From Halobacillus litoralis (lineage in GTDB: Bacteria > Bacillota > Bacilli > Bacillales > Halobacillaceae), in assembly GCF_009856415.1 (NCBI RefSeq), contig NZ_WMEZ01000012.1, positions 1-60,460 on the forward strand: 60,460 nt of DNA, in the 5' to 3' direction. Below, piece after piece: positions 20,619 to 31,285 of the stretch. Under the pieces are notes generated by a model, which had not been told where the DNA came from, made no database searches, and saw nothing but the letters and a program-made list of their open reading frames with translations. Positions within the stretch are counted from its first letter, which is position 1. The number at the start of each line of letters is the position of its first letter. The position numbers were made by a program, and so were the translations under genes.

Positions 20619-20882
20619 TTAGATAATGACAGACTCTTCAACAACTTCTAGAAGACGGAAACGCTTAGAAGCAGACAATGGACGAGTTTCCATGATGCTT
20701 ACGATGTCGCCGTTTTTCGCTTGGTTGTTTTCGTCATGAGCTTTGAACTTTTTGGAATACTTTACGCGCTTGCCGTAAAGTTTGTGGAACTTATAAGTTT
20801 CTACTAGTACAGTGATGGTTTTATCCATCTTGTCAGAAACGACACGGCCAGTATAAACTTTACGATTATTACGTTCAGTCAT
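20619..20882 (-). CDS. rpsQ: 30S ribosomal protein S17
   Basis: 87 residues, OB fold, [20 protein letters not shown] to [13 protein letters not shown]. Start at 20882 has GGAGGT 9 bases upstream and gives the standard length; the longer frame to 20903 covers the ribosome-binding site. Confidence 0.97.
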   Translation of the reverse strand: MTERNNRKVYTGRVVSDKMDKTITVLVETYKFHKLYGKRVKYSKKFKAHDENNQAKNGDIVSIMETRPLSASKRFRLLEVVEESVII

Positions 20883-20906
20883 GTGAGGGTGACCTCCTCT
20901 CATCTA

Positions 20907-21531
<625 letters not shown>

Positions 21532-21549
21532 AATGCTTTTCCCCCTTCC

Positions 21550-22191
21550 TTACTTGTCAGTTTTAGTTGGAAGGACTTCTCCACGATAAATCCACACTTT
21601 AACACCAAGCTTACCGTAAGTAGTGTCAGCTTCTGCAGTTCCGTAATCGATGTCTGCACGAAGTGTGTGTAGTGGTACTGTTCCTTCACTGTAATATTCA
21701 GCACGAGCGATATCCGCGCCACCTAGACGACCGGATACTTGGGTACGAATACCTTTAGCTCCTGCACGCATAGAGCGTTGGATTGTTTGTTTTTGAGCAC
21801 GACGGAAAGATACGCGGTTTTCCAATTGACGTGCGATATTGTCTGCTACAAGTGTAGCGTCAAGATCTGGCTTTTTCACTTCAACGATGTTGATGTGAAC
21901 GCGTTTACCAGTTAGTTGGTTTAGAGCTTTACGAAGTGCTTCAACTTCAGAACCGCCTTTACCGATAACCATTCCTGGCTTAGCTGTGTGCACAGTGATG
22001 TTTACACGGTTTGCTGCGCGTTCGATTTCTACCGTAGAAAGAGCAGCATCTTTAAGACGATTTTCAACATATTCACGAATCTTAATGTCTTCATGTAACA
22101 AGTCTGCATAGTCTTTGCCAGCGTACCACTTGGATTCCCAATCGCGGATGACGCCAATACGAAGACCTACCGGATTAATTTTTTGACCCAC
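21550..22191 (-). CDS. rpsC: 30S ribosomal protein S3
   Basis: 213 residues with KH domain ([18 protein letters not shown], about 52-70) and C-terminal S3 domain. Part of the mRNA entry helicase site with S4 and S5. Confidence 0.98.
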   Translation of the reverse strand: MGQKINPVGLRIGVIRDWESKWYAGKDYADLLHEDIKIREYVENRLKDAALSTVEIERAANRVNITVHTAKPGMVIGKGGSEVEALRKALNQLTGKRVHINIVEVKKPDLDATLVADNIARQLENRVSFRRAQKQTIQRSMRAGAKGIRTQVSGRLGGADIARAEYYSEGTVPLHTLRADIDYGTAEADTTYGKLGVKVWIYRGEVLPTKTDK

Positions 22192-22194
22192 TGA

Positions 22195-22536
22195 TTATCC
22201 CTCCTTTTTTTCTGATACGACCACTGTAATGTGGCTTGTGCGTTTGTTGATTTGGCTTGCGCGGCCCATTGCACGAGGACGGAAACGTTTAAGAGTTACG
22301 CCTTCGTTTACAAACGCTTCGGAAACGTATAGGTTTTCCGGGTCCATTTCATAGTTGTGTTCTGCGTTAGCGATCGCGGAGTTAAGAAGTTTCTCAACTA
22401 CTGGAGATGCGCCACGCTGTGTTAGACGTAGTGTAGCTAGAGCTTCACCTACATTTTTTCCTCGAATTAAATCAATTACCAAACGAGCTTTACGAGGAGC
22501 GATACGAACGGTTTTAGCAACTGCTTTAGCTTGCAT
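22195..22536 (-). CDS. rplV: 50S ribosomal protein L22
   Basis: 113 residues with the beta-hairpin loop that narrows the exit tunnel ([20 protein letters not shown]). The loop is full length with no macrolide-resistance-type insertion. Only 3 bases separate it from rpsC. Confidence 0.98.
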   Translation of the reverse strand: MQAKAVAKTVRIAPRKARLVIDLIRGKNVGEALATLRLTQRGASPVVEKLLNSAIANAEHNYEMDPENLYVSEAFVNEGVTLKRFRPRAMGRASQINKRTSHITVVVSEKKEG

Positions 22537-22556
22537 TAGAGTGCCTCCTCTCTATA

Positions 22557-22835
22557 TTAACGTTTTGTTTTCTTGTCGTCGCCAGAGTGTCCCTTAAACG
22601 TACGGGATGGCGCGAATTCACCTAGTTTATGACCTACCATATCTTCAGTCACATAAACTGGTACGTGCTTACGACCGTCATAAACGGCGATTGTGTGTCC
22701 GACGAAGTTAGGGAAGATCGTAGAACGGCGAGACCAAGTCTTTACGACCTGCTGCTTATTATCTTCGTTCAACTTCTCGACTTTTTTCATTAAATGATCA
22801 TCTACAAAAGGTCCTTTTTTCAGGCTGCGGCCCAT
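22557..22835 (-). CDS. rpsS: 30S ribosomal protein S19
   Basis: 92 residues ([26 protein letters not shown]-type core, [12 protein letters not shown]). Head protein of the small subunit next to S13. Confidence 0.98.
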   Translation of the reverse strand: MGRSLKKGPFVDDHLMKKVEKLNEDNKQQVVKTWSRRSTIFPNFVGHTIAVYDGRKHVPVYVTEDMVGHKLGEFAPSRTFKGHSGDDKKTKR

Positions 22836-22892
22836 GAATAAACCTCCCTTCGCGATTGAGAGACGGGTGTTATTGCCCGCCCGACAATCCCG

Positions 22893-23726
22893 TTATTTTT
22901 TACCGCGTCTACGCACGATATATTTATCAGACGGCTTGTTGCGTTTTCTCGTTTTGTATCCAAGAGTTGGTTTACCCCATGGAGATACTGGAGATGGCAT
23001 ACCGATTGGTGCGCGTCCTTCACCACCACCGTGTGGGTGATCACTAGGGTTCATTACGGAACCACGTACTGTAGGGCGCTTACCTTTCCAACGAGAACGT
23101 CCAGCTTTACCTACGCTGATTAGTTCGTGCTCAAGGTTACCAACTTGACCGATTGTTGCACGGCAAGTGCTTAGTACCAAGCGAACTTCACCAGAAGTCA
23201 GGCGTACAAGCGTGTATTTTTCTTCACGACCAAGGATTTGTGCAGAAGCACCTGCAGAACGGACAAGCTGTCCTCCGCGTCCTGGCTTAAGTTCTACGTT
23301 GTGTACGATTGTACCAACTGGAATGTCTTTCAACTGAAGTGCATTACCTGGTTTGATATCTGCACCTTCACCAGAAATAATTTCCGTTCCAACCTTCACG
23401 CCTTTTGGAGCTAGGATGTAACGTTTTTCACCATCAACATAATTGATTAGTGCAATGTTAGCGGAGCGGTTCGGATCATATTCGACTGTAGCAACGCGTC
23501 CAGGTATTCCATCTTTGTCACGCTTGAAGTCGATAATACGATACTGACGCTTGTGGCCTCCGCCCTGATGACGAACTGTCAGCTTACCCTGGTTGTTACG
23601 TCCACCTTTTTTATGAAGTGGAGTGACAAGGGAGCGTTCAGGTTTGTCAGTTGTGATTTCAGCGAAATCAGATACTGACATGTGTCGACGACCGTTAGTA
23701 ATTGGTCTGAACTTTTTAATCGCCAT
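22893..23726 (-). CDS. rplB: 50S ribosomal protein L2
   Basis: 277 residues, full length, with the C-terminal [20 protein letters not shown] loop that approaches the peptidyl-transferase centre and contains the essential His. Confidence 0.98.
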   Translation of the reverse strand: MAIKKFRPITNGRRHMSVSDFAEITTDKPERSLVTPLHKKGGRNNQGKLTVRHQGGGHKRQYRIIDFKRDKDGIPGRVATVEYDPNRSANIALINYVDGEKRYILAPKGVKVGTEIISGEGADIKPGNALQLKDIPVGTIVHNVELKPGRGGQLVRSAGASAQILGREEKYTLVRLTSGEVRLVLSTCRATIGQVGNLEHELISVGKAGRSRWKGKRPTVRGSVMNPSDHPHGGGEGRAPIGMPSPVSPWGKPTLGYKTRKRNKPSDKYIVRRRGKK

Positions 23727-23762
23727 CTTTATTTCCCTCCTTCATATTTCAATTCGTATATT

Positions 23763-24050
23763 TTATGCTTCGAAGATTTCTAGATCTTCACTGTCCTGAG
23801 TCAAAGTGATGACTGCTTTCTTACGATCAGAGCGGTAGCCGCCGTAACGACCCATACGCTTGAATTTACCTTTTAGGTTCATTGTGTTGACAGATGCAAC
23901 TTGAACACCAAAGACTTCTTCAACTGCTTTTTTAATTTCAGTTTTGTTAGCTTTCGGGCTAACTTCAAACGTATACTTCTTTTCTCCCATAAGATCAGCA
24001 GAATGTTCAGTAATGACGGGGCGCTTGATAATATCGCGTGGTTCTTTCAT
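23763..24050 (-). CDS. rplW: 50S ribosomal protein L23
   Basis: 95 residues ([18 protein letters not shown]). It forms the docking site at the tunnel exit for trigger factor and SRP. The start overlaps the rplD stop by one base. Confidence 0.98.
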   Translation of the reverse strand: MKEPRDIIKRPVITEHSADLMGEKKYTFEVSPKANKTEIKKAVEEVFGVQVASVNTMNLKGKFKRMGRYGGYRSDRKKAVITLTQDSEDLEIFEA

Positions 24051-24673
24051 TATGAGAGCACCTCCCCTGCTTTTTCAGCTGCTTCCTTAGTAAGGATCAG
24101 CTTGTCATGCGTTAGCAAGTCTAACACACTTACTTGTTCTACAGGAAGACTTTTCACTGTAGGGATGTTGTTAGATGAAAGAGTTACATTTTCGTCTGCT
24201 TCTGCAGTAACGATCAATGCTTTCTCGTTAACATCTAGGGCTTTTAGGATGTTTGCAACTTCTTTTGTTTTTGGAGCATCTAGAGATAGGCTCTCAAGAA
24301 CAATGATGTTGTCTTCCTTCACTTTAGAAGAGAAAGCAGACTGAAGTGCCAAACGACGTACTTTTCTAGGCATTGTGTAGCTGTAGCTGCGTGGTGTAGG
24401 ACCAAATACAGTTCCGCCACCTACCCATTGTGGGCTACGGATGGATCCTTGACGTGCACGGCCTGTACCTTTTTGGCGCCATGGTTTACGTCCGCCGCCA
24501 CTAACTTCAGAACGTCCTTTTACTTTGTGTGTGCCTTGGCGAAGATTCGCGCGTTGCATCAACACAGTTTCGTGTAATACGTGAGTATTCGGTTCAATTC
24601 CAAAAACGGATTCATTCAGTTCGATTTCACCAACGTTAGAACCGCTTTGGTTTAATAGTGCTACTTTAGGCAT
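24050..24673 (-). CDS. rplD: 50S ribosomal protein L4
   Basis: 207 residues. The extended tunnel loop ([18 protein letters not shown]) is intact. In some bacteria L4 represses its own S10 operon; see the leader hairpin at 25719-25764. Confidence 0.98.
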   Translation of the reverse strand: MPKVALLNQSGSNVGEIELNESVFGIEPNTHVLHETVLMQRANLRQGTHKVKGRSEVSGGGRKPWRQKGTGRARQGSIRSPQWVGGGTVFGPTPRSYSYTMPRKVRRLALQSAFSSKVKEDNIIVLESLSLDAPKTKEVANILKALDVNEKALIVTAEADENVTLSSNNIPTVKSLPVEQVSVLDLLTHDKLILTKEAAEKAGEVLS

Positions 24674-24694
24674 GACATATCCTCCCTTCGTTTA

Positions 24695-25330
24695 TTATTT
24701 GCTAGCCTTAATTGCACTTGTGATCTTAACGTAAGACTTTTTCGCGCCTGGTACATTACCTTTGATAAGTAGTAGATTACGCTCAGCGTCCACTTTTACT
24801 ACTTCAAGGTTTTGTAGAGTTACTGTTTCGCCACCCATTTGTCCTGCAAGGCCTTTGCCTTTGAAGACTTTGGACGGGTCAGCACCTTGTCCCATAGAAC
24901 CGGAACGACGGTGGAAACGGGAACCGTGAGTTTTAGGTCCAGTAGATTGGTTATGGCGCTTGATTGCACCCTGGAATCCTTTACCTTTAGAAGTTCCTGT
25001 AACGTCAATTGCGTCACCAGCTTCGAAAATATCAACTTTAACCTCTTGACCTAGTTCAAAGTCATCAAGGTTTGTATTACGGAATTCACGAACGTAGCGC
25101 TTAGGTGTTGTGCTTGCTTTATCAGCGTGCCCTTGGGCAGCTTTCTTCAAGCGGTTTGACTTTTCATCAGCAAAACCTAGTTGGATCGCTTCATAACCGT
25201 CGTTTTCTGTTGTTTTCTTTTGAAGAACAACGTTTGGCTCAGCCTGAACGACTGTTACTGGGATCAACTCACCATTTTCAGAGAAAATTTGAGTCATGCC
25301 GACTTTTCGTCCTAAGATTCCTTTCGTCAT
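24695..25330 (-). CDS. rplC: 50S ribosomal protein L3
   Basis: 211 residues ([20 protein letters not shown]). The extension toward the peptidyl-transferase centre ([20 protein letters not shown]) is present. One of the first proteins in large-subunit assembly. Confidence 0.98.
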   Translation of the reverse strand: MTKGILGRKVGMTQIFSENGELIPVTVVQAEPNVVLQKKTTENDGYEAIQLGFADEKSNRLKKAAQGHADKASTTPKRYVREFRNTNLDDFELGQEVKVDIFEAGDAIDVTGTSKGKGFQGAIKRHNQSTGPKTHGSRFHRRSGSMGQGADPSKVFKGKGLAGQMGGETVTLQNLEVVKVDAERNLLLIKGNVPGAKKSYVKITSAIKASK

Positions 25331-25362
25331 CCGTTACACCTCCTATTATCTTTACGATTTAT

Positions 25363-25776
<414 letters not shown>

Positions 25777-25804
25777 TCATCGCCTTTTATGACCAACATT
25801 ACTT

Positions 25805-25833
25805 ATTATATAGAAGAAATGCGGTCATTGCAA
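25805..25833 (-). promoter_or_regulatory. S10 operon promoter, proximal
   Basis: Minus strand TTGCAA (25828-25833) and TATAAT (25805-25810), spacing 17. The start would be near 25798, about 125 nt before rpsJ. Confidence 0.8.
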
Positions 25834-25873
25834 GGATAAATCCATAATTATTTTCATCACGGACACTTAAAAT

Positions 25874-25902
25874 ATTATACTAGCGTTCAGGACGTTTTTC
25901 AA
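25874..25902 (-). promoter_or_regulatory. S10 operon promoter, distal
   Basis: Minus strand TTGAAA (25897-25902) and TATAAT (25874-25879), spacing 17. Confidence 0.8.
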
Positions 25903-26247
25903 GGGGAAACCACGTATTCATAGGGTTTCCGCTGAGATTCTTTGACTGCCTCTTTGAAATCCATTGTCCATTAAAACAAATTTGCGTAAGATTATCAACC
26001 ATCTCTGTGTTAAGAATGATGTTCTGAAAATTGAAAGACCTTAATGAAATACCGCATCTATTTAATTCCAAGTCCACATAAGATGATATACGTATTTCGA
26101 AACAACCGGACTAGCAATTCTCCCATCTACAATTACCTCACTACTCAAAGCCTCCGCGCCTGTCCTTAATAGAATTTCAATAGTATAAGTAGTCGCATTT
26201 AACTGAACAGGAACATATTCGGCACGCCGTCCTGTATGATTAGAAAA
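25880..26247 (-). pseudogene. Possible gene remnant of unknown origin
   Basis: Two adjoining minus-strand frames look partly protein-like. The first (26247 to 26062, 61 codons, no start codon) contains EYVPVQLNATTYTIEILL and EVIVDGRIASPVV. It ends where a second frame begins (26077 to 25880, GTG-initiated, containing LELNRCGISLRSFNFQN). Neither has a good ribosome-binding site, and the second overlaps the distal S10 promoter. They might be pieces of one frame-shifted gene, or chance. I recognise no family. Confidence 0.3.
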
Positions 26248-26362
26248 TTATGACGTTGAAAAGTAAGACCCTGACCCTTCATGTCCTAAAGCCTCCATAT
26301 AGTAAACGAACAAATCATATCATGCGAGATGAGGAATGAGTCGTAGAAACATATATTTTCAT

Positions 26363-26395
26363 TAAAAAAGAGCAACAGCCGCAAGCTGTTGCTCT
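26363..26395 (-). terminator. Terminator of the str operon (after tuf)
   Basis: Perfect 11-pair stem (AGAGCAACAGC / GCTGTTGCTCT, 26369-26395) with a 5-base loop, followed on the minus strand by T6. It lies 21 bases after the tuf stop. Confidence 0.95.
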
Positions 26396-26416
26396 CTATA
26401 TAGGATAGTACTGAAA

Positions 26417-27607
26417 TTACTTAGTGATTTCAGAAACTACGCCAGAACCTACTGTACGTCCACCTTCACGAATGGAGAAACGAGTTCCGTCCTCGATCGC
26501 GATTGGGGAGATAAGTTCTACAGTCATTTCAACGTTGTCCCCAGGCATAACCATTTCTACGCCTTCAGGAAGTTGAATAACACCAGTTACGTCCGTAGTA
26601 CGGAAGTAGAACTGTGGGCGGTAGTTAGAGAAGAATGGAGTGTGACGTCCACCTTCGTCTTTAGCTAGTACATAAACTTCAGCTTTGAAGTTTGTGTGTG
26701 GAGTGATAGAACCAGGCTTAGCTAGTACTTGACCACGGTTGATGTCTTCACGCTTAACACCACGTAGAAGTGCACCGATGTTGTCTCCAGCTTCAGCGTA
26801 ATCTAGAAGCTTACGGAACATTTCAACACCAGTTACAGCAGTTTTGCTGGACTCTTCAGCCATACCGATGATTTCAACTTCGTCACCGACTTTAACTGTT
26901 CCACGCTCAACACGACCAGTTGCAACTGTACCACGACCAGTGATAGAGAATACATCCTCAACTGGCATCATGAATGGCTTGTCAGTGTCACGGTCTGGAG
27001 TTGGAACATACTCGTCAACTGCGTCCATAAGATCGTAGATTGCTTGCTCATACTTCTCTTCACCTTCAAGAGCTTTAAGAGCAGAACCGCTGATTACTGG
27101 TACGTCATCACCATCGAAGTCGTACTCAGAAAGAAGATCGCGAACTTCCATTTCTACTAGCTCAAGAAGCTCTTCGTCGTCTACCATGTCAACTTTGTTC
27201 AAGAATACAACGATAGCTGGTACACCTACGTTTTTAGAAAGTAGGATGTGCTCACGAGTTTGTGGCATTGGACCGTCAGCTGCAGATACAACTAGGATCG
27301 CGCCGTCCATTTGAGCAGCACCAGTGATCATGTTCTTAACGTAGTCCGCGTGACCTGGGCAGTCAACGTGTGCATAGTGACGGCTTTCTGTTTCGTACTC
27401 AACGTGTGCAGTGGAGATTGTGATTCCACGCTCACGCTCTTCAGGAGCACCGTCAATCATGTCATATGCCATTGCTTCACCAGAACCAGAACGCTTGTGA
27501 AGTACAGTCGTGATCGCTGCAGTTAGAGTTGTTTTACCGTGGTCAACGTGTCCAATTGTACCAATGTTAACGTGGGACTTGGACCGGTCAAATTTTTCTT
27601 TACCCAT
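26417..27607 (-). CDS. tuf: Elongation factor Tu
   Basis: 396-residue GTPase that brings aminoacyl-tRNA to the ribosome. G1 GHVDHGKT (about 19-26), switch [14 protein letters not shown]3 [12 protein letters not shown] with the catalytic His, G4 NKVD and G5 SAL are all intact. Domains 2 and 3 follow from about residue 205. It is last gene of the str operon but also has its own promoter in the fusA-tuf gap. Confidence 0.99.
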   Translation of the reverse strand: MGKEKFDRSKSHVNIGTIGHVDHGKTTLTAAITTVLHKRSGSGEAMAYDMIDGAPEERERGITISTAHVEYETESRHYAHVDCPGHADYVKNMITGAAQMDGAILVVSAADGPMPQTREHILLSKNVGVPAIVVFLNKVDMVDDEELLELVEMEVRDLLSEYDFDGDDVPVISGSALKALEGEEKYEQAIYDLMDAVDEYVPTPDRDTDKPFMMPVEDVFSITGRGTVATGRVERGTVKVGDEVEIIGMAEESSKTAVTGVEMFRKLLDYAEAGDNIGALLRGVKREDINRGQVLAKPGSITPHTNFKAEVYVLAKDEGGRHTPFFSNYRPQFYFRTTDVTGVIQLPEGVEMVMPGDNVEMTVELISPIAIEDGTRFSIREGGRTVGSGVVSEITK

Positions 27608-27662
27608 TGTATATTTCCTCCTTTAGATAAGTAACAAGTTTGGTTTTCAAGATTTATGATGC

Positions 27663-27695
27663 AGCTTAGGAGTAAGCAATAGTCACTCCTAAGCT
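27663..27695 (-). other. Hairpin in the tuf 5' leader
   Basis: A perfect 11-pair stem (AGCTTAGGAGT / ACTCCTAAGCT) with an 11-base loop lies between the internal tuf promoter and the tuf start. It has no T run behind it, so it is not a terminator. It would be a 5' stabiliser or processing site of the tuf mRNA. Confidence 0.6.
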
Positions 27696-27705
27696 TACAA
27701 TACAA

Positions 27706-27734
27706 GTTATACTTTAACTCGTCTAAAAAATCAA
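27706..27734 (-). promoter_or_regulatory. Internal promoter for tuf
   Basis: Minus strand TTGATT (27729-27734) and TATAAC (27706-27711), spacing 17, beginning directly at the fusA stop codon. It would allow extra tuf expression independent of the upstream str genes. Confidence 0.65.
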
Positions 27735-29813
27735 TTATTCACCAGCATTTTTCTTAATGATTTCCTCAGAGATGCTCTTCGGAACTTCTTCATAGTGGTC
27801 GAAGTGCATTGTGTACGTACCACGGCCTTGAGTGTTGGAACGCAACGCAGTTGCATAACCGAACATCTCAGATAGTGGAACGAATGCTTTAACCACTTGT
27901 GCATTACCACGAGTTTCCATGCCTTCTACACGTCCACGACGGGAAGTTACGTCACCCATGATGTCGCCCATGTATTCCTCAGGAATAACAACTTCTACTT
28001 TCATCATTGGTTCAAGTAGAACAGGCTTACACTTGTTTTTCGCCTCTTTAAGTGCCATGGAAGCGGCAACTTTAAAGGCCATTTCGTTGGAGTCGACATC
28101 GTGGTAAGAACCGTCGTAAAGAGTCGCTTTGATGTCTACCATAGGGTATCCAGCCAATACACCGTTTTCCATAGACTCTTTAATACCTTGTTCTACAGAT
28201 GGAATGTATTCACGTGGTACAACACCACCGACGATCTTGTTAACGAATTCGAAACCAGCGCCTTCTTCGTTTGGCTCGAACTCAACCCATACGTGACCAA
28301 ATTGTCCACGACCACCGGATTGACGTACGAACTTACCTTCCACTTGTGCACTACCGCGGAATGTTTCACGGTAAGCAACTTGCGGAGCACCAATGTTCGC
28401 TTCAACTTTGAACTCACGCTTCAGACGGTCAACGATGATGTCCAGGTGAAGTTCACCCATACCTGCGATGATCGTTTGACCAGTTTCAACGTTTGTTTCA
28501 GTTTGGAACGTTGGATCCTCTTCAGCTAGTTTTCCAAGAGCGATGGACATCTTATCTTGGTCAGCTTTAGATTTAGGCTCGATAGCAACAGAGATTACCG
28601 GATCAGGGAATTCCATGGACTCAAGAATAACAAGACTCTTTTCGTCACATAGCGTATCACCCGTACCTGTATCTTTAAGTCCTACCGCACCTGCGATATC
28701 CCCTGCATACACAGTGGAGATCTCTTCACGAGAGTTTGCGTGCATCTGCAGGATACGACCTACACGCTCACGCTTGTCTTTCGTGGAGTTTTTCACGTAT
28801 GAACCAGCATTCAAAGTACCGGAATACACGCGGAAGAAAGTCAATTTACCTACATAAGGGTCTGTCGCAACTTTAAATGCCAATGCAGAGAATGGCTCGT
28901 TGTCGTCAGGCTTACGTACAACTTCTTCTTCTGTTTGTGGTACGTGACCTTCAATTGGAGGTACATCTAGTGGAGATGGTAGATAATCGATAACACCATC
29001 AATTAGAAGTTGAACTCCTTTGTTCTTGAAGGCAGAACCACAGAATACTGGGTAGAATTCAACACTTAGAGTTGCTTTACGGATGGCATCCTTAAGCTGG
29101 TCGTTTGTGATTTCTTCTCCCTCTAGATACTGCATCATCAAGTCTTCATCAAGTTCTGCGACAGCTTCTACTAGCTTGCCACGGTACTCTTCAGCTTGAT
29201 CTTTGTAGTCGTCAGGAATCGGGCGTGCTTCAGCACGTGTTCCCAAGTCGTCCATGTAGTAGTATGCTTCCATCGTTACTAGGTCGATGATTCCTTCGAA
29301 TTCATCTTCCGCACCGACAGGAAGTTGAACAGCTGCTGCATTTGCTCCTAGGCGGTCTTGCAACGTACCTAGGGAGTAGATGAAGTCAGCTCCGATTTTG
29401 TCCATTTTGTTAATGAAGACAATACGAGGAACACCGTATGTCGTAGCTTGGCGCCAAACAGTTTCTGTTTGAGGCTCAACACCAGATTGTGCGTCAAGGA
29501 CAGCTACGGAACCATCAAGTACACGCAGGGAACGTTCAACTTCAACAGTGAAGTCTACGTGTCCTGGAGTATCGATGATGTTGATACGGTGACCTTTCCA
29601 CTGAGCAGTCGTAGCGGCGGAAGTGATTGTAATTCCGCGCTCTTGTTCCTGCTCCATCCAGTCCATTTGGGAAGCTCCTTCGTGAGTTTCACCAATCTTG
29701 TGGATACGTCCTGTGTAGAAAAGAATACGCTCTGTCGCCGTTGTTTTACCAGCGTCGATGTGAGCCATTACCCCGATATTCCGAGTCTTTTCCAAGGAGA
29801 ACTCTCTAGCCAT
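27735..29813 (-). CDS. fusA: Elongation factor G
   Basis: 692-residue translocase GTPase. G1 AHIDAGKTT (about 17-25), G2 [12 protein letters not shown]3 DTPGHVDF, G4 NKMDK. Domains II-V follow, with domain IV containing VAYRETF and [18 protein letters not shown]. Full length with no visible alteration in the fusidic-acid-binding regions, judged by eye. Forty-two bases behind rpsG. Confidence 0.99.
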   Translation of the reverse strand: MAREFSLEKTRNIGVMAHIDAGKTTATERILFYTGRIHKIGETHEGASQMDWMEQEQERGITITSAATTAQWKGHRINIIDTPGHVDFTVEVERSLRVLDGSVAVLDAQSGVEPQTETVWRQATTYGVPRIVFINKMDKIGADFIYSLGTLQDRLGANAAAVQLPVGAEDEFEGIIDLVTMEAYYYMDDLGTRAEARPIPDDYKDQAEEYRGKLVEAVAELDEDLMMQYLEGEEITNDQLKDAIRKATLSVEFYPVFCGSAFKNKGVQLLIDGVIDYLPSPLDVPPIEGHVPQTEEEVVRKPDDNEPFSALAFKVATDPYVGKLTFFRVYSGTLNAGSYVKNSTKDKRERVGRILQMHANSREEISTVYAGDIAGAVGLKDTGTGDTLCDEKSLVILESMEFPDPVISVAIEPKSKADQDKMSIALGKLAEEDPTFQTETNVETGQTIIAGMGELHLDIIVDRLKREFKVEANIGAPQVAYRETFRGSAQVEGKFVRQSGGRGQFGHVWVEFEPNEEGAGFEFVNKIVGGVVPREYIPSVEQGIKESMENGVLAGYPMVDIKATLYDGSYHDVDSNEMAFKVAASMALKEAKNKCKPVLLEPMMKVEVVIPEEYMGDIMGDVTSRRGRVEGMETRGNAQVVKAFVPLSEMFGYATALRSNTQGRGTYTMHFDHYEEVPKSISEEIIKKNAGE

Positions 29814-29855
29814 GCATCTTTCTCCTTCCTGTTTGAACCTTTTATTTTTTGGTGA

Positions 29856-30326
29856 TTACCAGCGATAGTGAGCGAATGCTTTGTTCGCTTCCGCCATCTT
29901 GTGCATTTCTTCGCGACGCTTCACAGATGCACCTGTGTTGTTAGCAGCATCTAGAATTTCGTTAGCTAGGCGCTCTTCCATCGTTTTCTCTCCGCGAAGA
30001 CGCGCATAGTTTACGATGAAACGCAAGCCTAGTGCCTGGCGACGTTCTGGACGAACCTCAACAGGTACCTGATAGTTGGAACCACCTACACGACGAGCGC
30101 GTACCTCCAATACAGGCATTACGTTCTTCATTGCTTGATCAAATGCTTCCATAGCGTCATTGCCGCTACGTTCTTGAACAAGTTCAAATGCTTTATAAAG
30201 GATTTTCTGTGCTTTACCGCGCTGACCGTTAACCATGATTTGGTTGATCAAGCGAGTAACAAGCTTAGAGTTATACATTGGATCTGGTAACACATCACGT
30301 TTAGCTACTGGACCTTTACGTGGCAT
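29856..30326 (-). CDS. rpsG: 30S ribosomal protein S7
   Basis: 156 residues ([26 protein letters not shown] end). Primary binder of the 16S 3' major domain. In the str operon between rpsL and fusA. Confidence 0.98.
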   Translation of the reverse strand: MPRKGPVAKRDVLPDPMYNSKLVTRLINQIMVNGQRGKAQKILYKAFELVQERSGNDAMEAFDQAMKNVMPVLEVRARRVGGSNYQVPVEVRPERRQALGLRFIVNYARLRGEKTMEERLANEILDAANNTGASVKRREEMHKMAEANKAFAHYRW

Positions 30327-30378
30327 ATGTTCCCCTCCCTTCTTCGATGTTTTTATTTAAGCGATATTTGCATATCGA

Positions 30379-30798
30379 TTATTTTTTAGCTTTTGGCTTT
30401 TTCGTACCGTATTTGGAACGACCTTGCATACGGCCATCAACACTTGCTGTGTCAAGAGCACCACGTACAACGGTGTAACGTACACCTGGCAAGTCTTTAA
30501 CTTTACCGCCACGGATAAGAACAACACTGTGTTCTTGAAGGTTGTGGCCTTCACCAGGGATATAAGCGTTAACCTCAAGCTGGTTAGTAAGACGAACACG
30601 TGCATACTTACGTAGGGCAGAGTTCGGTTTCTTAGGTGTCATTGTTCCAACACGAGTGCAAACCCCACGTTTTTGTGGAGATGAAAGATCAGTCATACGC
30701 TTTTTATAGCTGTTGTAGCCTTTGTTCAAAGCTGGAGAGTTAGACTGCTTTGTTTTGCTCACGCGTCCTTTGCGTACCAATTGGTTAATTGTTGGCAT
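30379..30798 (-). CDS. rpsL: 30S ribosomal protein S12
   Basis: 139 residues from [12 protein letters not shown]. The decoding-centre loops [11 protein letters not shown] and DLPGVRY have the streptomycin-sensitive residues (Lys in both usual resistance positions). The start at 30798 has GGGAGG 9 bases upstream; the longer frame to 30837 is rejected. Confidence 0.98.
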   Translation of the reverse strand: MPTINQLVRKGRVSKTKQSNSPALNKGYNSYKKRMTDLSSPQKRGVCTRVGTMTPKKPNSALRKYARVRLTNQLEVNAYIPGEGHNLQEHSVVLIRGGKVKDLPGVRYTVVRGALDTASVDGRMQGRSKYGTKKPKAKK

Positions 30799-30892
30799 GT
30801 TTGTATCCTCCCTTCGTACTTTTTTAATACCACACATCCAGGTGGTTCATAAAAAGGCAAAAAACAAAGCTTTCGCGCAGAACGCCAAAACT

Positions 30893-31144
30893 TTATTGCT
30901 TTATCGCCACTGTAGCCGCACCAACATCAATACCACATGCATTCCCGAGCTCCTCCATCGAAGGTACCCGTGTGTGAGGAATGTTCAGTTGTTGGGCTAA
31001 TTTAGCTACTTTAAGTGTCATCGACTGATCAGCATCGTCAGCCGTTATGACTTCAACCACTTCGCCATTTTTCATGGCTTTCAGTGTTTGTTTGGTTCCA
31101 ATGATTATATCGGATTTAGCCTGTGCTACTTTTTCATAAGACAT
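30893..31144 (-). CDS. rplGB: L7Ae-family ribosomal protein (YbxF-like)
   Basis: 83 residues of the L7Ae/L30e fold, a kink-turn RNA-binding protein ([28 protein letters not shown]-type core, [11 protein letters not shown]). The B. subtilis counterpart YbxF binds kink-turn RNAs and associates with ribosomes. Start ATG at 31144 with GGAGG 8 bases upstream. First gene of the str operon transcript from the promoter at 31191-31219. Confidence 0.93.
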   Translation of the reverse strand: MSYEKVAQAKSDIIIGTKQTLKAMKNGEVVEVITADDADQSMTLKVAKLAQQLNIPHTRVPSMEELGNACGIDVGAATVAIKQ

Positions 31145-31190
31145 CTTCATATCCTCCAAAGTAACAAGGATAAATGGAAGCACCTTGATT

Positions 31191-31219
31191 ATATTATCAC
31201 TCACCCAAATGCATGTCAA
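31191..31219 (-). promoter_or_regulatory. Promoter of the str operon
   Basis: Minus strand TTGACA (31214-31219) and TAATAT (31191-31196), spacing 17. The -35 box lies inside the loop of the rpoC terminator hairpin and the right arm of that hairpin falls in the spacer. Confidence 0.8.
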
Positions 31220-31241
31220 CTGCATCCGGGTGAGTTTTTTG
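31199..31241 (-). terminator. Hairpin after rpoC, overlapping the str promoter
   Basis: ACTCACCC (31199-31206) and GGGTGAGT (31228-31235) pair, with a further ATGCA / TGCAT inside. On the plus strand a T6 run follows (31235-31240). On the minus strand, the direction of rpoC, the hairpin is preceded by A6 and lacks a T run, so termination of rpoC would be weak or Rho-dependent, and the hairpin may work better against antisense transcription. Confidence 0.55.
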
Positions 31242-31285
31242 TGCTTCCTTTAATTTTACACCTTGTTAACATCTACTTCTTTATT

